64,000 nucleotides of DNA from Megachile rotundata (taxonomy: Eukaryota; Arthropoda; Insecta; Hymenoptera; Megachilidae), in the NCBI RefSeq assembly GCF_050947335.1, contig NW_027473718.1, forward strand, positions 101,921 through 165,920. The letters run 5' to 3'. A model generated the notes under the pieces. That model saw nothing but the letters and a program-made list of their open reading frames with translations. It did not search any database and was not told the DNA's origin. Every line of letters starts with the position of its first letter. Position 1 is the first letter of the stretch. The translations under genes and the position numbers were made by a program. Below are positions 60,376-64,000 of this stretch, piece after piece.

Positions 60376-63300
60376 TATCAATCTAACTCATATTATTAGC
60401 CATATTATGCTTGTATGATCGGTGGAACGATAATTACTATACTTATTACTCTTATTATTATCAATCTAACTCATATTATTCGCCATACTATGCTTATATG
60501 ATCGATAGAACGACAATTACTACACTTATTTGTCTTATTATTATCAATCTAACTCATATTATTAGCCATACTATGCTTATATGATCGATAGAACGACAAT
60601 TACGATACTTTTTACTCTTATTTTTATCAATCTAACTCATATTATTCGCCATATTATGCTTATATGGTCGATAGAACGAAAATTTCAATACTTATTACAC
60701 TCACTGTTATCAATCTAACTCATACTATTAACCATATTATGCAATTATGATCTATAGAACGACAATTACTATACTTATTACTCTTATTATTATCAATCTA
60801 GCTCATATTATTAACCATATTATGCAGATATGATCGATAGAACTACAACTACTATACTCATTACTCTTATTATTATCAATCTAACTCATATTATTAGCCA
60901 TATTATGCTTGTATGATCGGTAGAACGATAATTACTATACTTATTACTCTTATTATTATCAATCTAACTCACATTATTAACCATATTATGCTTATATGAG
61001 CAATAGAACTACAATTACTATGCTTTTTACTCTTATTTTTAACAATTTAACTCATATTATTAGTCATATTACGCTTATATGAGCAATAGAACTACAATTA
61101 CTATACTTATTACTCTTATTATTATCAATCTAACTCATATTATTAGCCATACTATGCTTATATGATCGATAGAACAACAATTACTATACTTATTAGTCTT
61201 ATTATTATCAATCCAACCCATATTATTAGCCATATTATGCTTATATGATCGATAGCACGACAATTAATATACTTTTTACTCTTATTATTATCAATCTAAC
61301 TCATATTATTAGTCATATTATGCTTATATGATCGGTAGAACGATAATTACTATACTTATTACTCCTATTATTATCAATCTAACTCATATTATTAGCCATA
61401 TTATGCTTATATGGTCGATAGAACGAAAATTTCAATACTTATTACACTCACTGTTATCAATCTAACTCATACTATTAACCATATTATGCAATTATGATCG
61501 ATAGAACGACAATTACTATACTTATTACTCTTATTATTATCAAAATAACTCATATTATTAGCCATATTATGCTTATATAATCGGTAGAACGATAATTACT
61601 ATACTTATTACTCCTATTATTATCAATCTAACTCATATTATTCGCCATATTATGCTTATATGATCGATAGAACGACAATTAATATACTTTTTACTCTTAT
61701 TATTATCAATCTAAATCATATTATTAACCATATTATGCAGATATGATCGATAGAACCACAATTACTATACTTATTACTCTTATGATTATCAATCTAACTC
61801 ATATTATTAGCCATATTATGCTTATGTGATCGATAGAACGACAATTACTATACGTATTGCTCTTATTATTATCAATCTAACTCATATTATTAGCCATATT
61901 ATGCTTATGTGATCGATGGAACGACAATTACTATACGTATTGCTCTTATTATTATCAATCTAACTCATATTATTAGCCATATTATGCTTATATGATCGGT
62001 AGAACTATAATTACTATACTTTTTACTCTTATTATTATCAATCTAACTCATATTATTAGCCATATTATGCTTGTATGATCGGTGGAACGATAATTACTAT
62101 ACTTATTACTCTTATTATTATCAATCTAACTCATATTATTCGCCATACTATGCTTATATGATCGATAGAACGACAATTACTACACTTATTTGTCTTATTA
62201 TTATCAATCTAACTCATATTATTAGCCATACTATGCTTATATGATCGATAGAACGACAATTACGATACTTTTTACTCTTATTTTTATCAATCTAACTCAT
62301 ATTATTCGCCATATTATGCTTATATGGTCGATAGAACGAAAATTTCAATACTTATTACACTCACTGTTATCAATCTAACTCATACTATTAACCATATTAT
62401 GCAATTATGATCTATAGAACGACAATTACTATACTTATTACTCTTATTATTATCAATCTAGCTCATATTATTAACCATATTATGCAGATATGATCGATAG
62501 AACTACAACTACTATACTCATTACTCTTATTATTATCAATCTAACTCATATTATTAGCCATATTATGCTTGTATGATCGGTAGAACGATAATTACTATAC
62601 TTATTACTCTTATTATTATCAATCTAACTCACATTATTAACCATATTATGCTTATATGAGCAATAGAACTACAATTACTATGCTTTTTACTCTTATTTTT
62701 AACAATTTAACTCATATTATTAGTCATATTACGCTTATATGAGCAATAGAACTACAATTACTATACTTATTACTCTTATTATTATCAATCTAACTCATAT
62801 TATTAGCCATACTATGCTTATATGATCGATAGAACAACAATTACTATACTTATTAGTCTTATTATTATCAATCCAACCCATATTATTAGCCATATTATGC
62901 TTATATGATCGATAGCACGACAATTAATATACTTTTTACTCTTATTATTATCAATCTAACTCATATTATTAGTCATATTATGCTTATATGATCGGTAGAA
63001 CGATAATTACTATACTTATTACTCCTATTATTATCAATCTAACTCATATTATTAGCCATATTATGCTTATATGGTCGATAGAACGAAAATTTCAATACTT
63101 ATTACACTCACTGTTATCAATCTAACTCATACTATTAACCATATTATGCAATTATGATCGATAGAACGACAATTACTATACTTATTACTCTTATTATTAT
63201 CAAAATAACTCATATTATTAGCCATATTATGCTTATATAATCGGTAGAACGATAATTACTATACTTATTACTCCTATTATTATCAATCTAACTCATATTA

Positions 63301-63730
63301 TTCGCCATATTATGCTTATATGATCGATAGAACGACAATTAATATACTTTTTACTCTTATTATTATCAATCTAAATCATATTATTAACCATATTATGCAG
63401 ATATGATCGATAGAACCACAATTACTATACTTATTACTCTTATGATTATCAATCTAACTCATATTATTAGCCATATTATGCTTATGTGATCGATAGAACG
63501 ACAATTACTATACGTATTGCTCTTATTATTATCAATCTAACTCATATTATTAGCCATATTATGCTTATGTGATCGATGGAACGACAATTACTATACGTAT
63601 TGCTCTTATTATTATCAATCTAACTCATATTATTAGCCATATTATGCTTATATGATCGGTAGAACTATAATTACTATACTTTTTACTCTTATTATTATCA
63701 ATCTAACTCATATTATTAGCCATATTATGC
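60376..63730. repeat. Higher-order repeat, 20 units (1660 bp), two copies
   Basis: TTGTATGATCGGTGG at 60411 recurs at 62071, and the two copies look identical wherever I compared them. The flanking GATCGATGGAACG variant recurs at 57601, 60008, 61917 and 63577, all at multiples of 83. Confidence 0.88.
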
Positions 63731-64000
63731 TTATATGGTCGATAGAACGAAAATTACTATACTTATTACACTCACTGTTATCAATCTAACTCATACTATT
63801 AACCATATTATGCAATTATGATCGATAGAACGACAATTACTATACTTATTACTCTTATTATTATCAAAATAACTCATATTATTAGCCATATTATGCTTAT
63901 ATGATTGGTAGAACGATAATTACTATACTTATTACTCTTATTATTATCAATCTAACTCATATTATTAGCCATATTATGCTTATGTGATCGATAGAACTAC

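Larger units (their letters stand above)
43519..64000. repeat. AT-rich 83-bp tandem satellite array, about 247 units
   Basis: The unit is about 24% GC. Markers of the unit (for example TCAATCTAACTCATATTATT) recur at exact multiples of 83 bp. Starts at 43529, 43612, 43695, 43778, 47928, 51995, 55066 and 63947 are all in register. The array continues past the right window edge, all units in one orientation. Variation is by substitution, with recurrent variants such as GATCTGTAG for GATCGATAG and GCAGATATG for GCTTATATG. No gene was seen; the few short open frames are chance. Confidence 0.97.

Noticed and set aside
43519..64000. Possible CRISPR-like array
   Set aside because: The whole 83-bp unit is repeated, with no unique spacers, and the context is eukaryotic.

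Overview
The window looks like a chromosome-end region of an insect or other arthropod that uses TTAGG telomeric repeats. The left 43.5 kb is a GC-rich, head-to-tail stack of eight non-LTR retrotransposons (called A to H here), all on the minus strand. They are separated only by short (CCTAA)n tracts. The right 20.5 kb is a very AT-rich satellite with an 83-bp unit. No cellular gene, tRNA or rRNA was seen. If TTAGG runs 5' to 3' towards the chromosome terminus, the terminus lies to the left and the satellite is on the centromere side. The insect order cannot be told from this sequence.

Layout: A (1-5412, cut by the window edge), B (5432-12540), C (12545-16054), D (16074-23121), E (23126-26582), F (26632-34566), G (34611-42540), H (42575-43518, 5'-truncated). 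A, B, D, F and G carry a zinc-knuckle Gag-like ORF1 and an ORF2 with an APE-type endonuclease and reverse transcriptase. ORF1 and ORF2 overlap by ATGA or TAATG. Protein architecture and junctions fit the TRAS-type telomere-specific branch of the R1 clade: poly(A) joins at CC^TAA, and the element 5' end joins at TT^AGG. C and E have an intact ORF1 and complete UTRs but no ORF2. They are gag-only elements, functionally reminiscent of Drosophila HeT-A, inside a TTAGG telomere.

The non-coding parts are the most informative. Every element with a 5' end starts with a 138-148 nt sequence that folds as an HDV-like self-cleaving ribozyme. Its 7-bp P1 begins at the first element nucleotide. The 5' UTRs carry further covarying hairpins. 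The 3' UTRs end in a covarying three-way junction directly before poly(A) and hold a second structured domain. These RNA parts are shared between autonomous and gag-only elements, which gives a plausible route for C and E to be mobilised in trans by the ORF2 proteins of B or D (inference).

The satellite begins abruptly inside truncated element H. It keeps an exact 83-bp register across about 247 units and contains higher-order repeats of 17 and 20 units, plus larger dispersed duplications.
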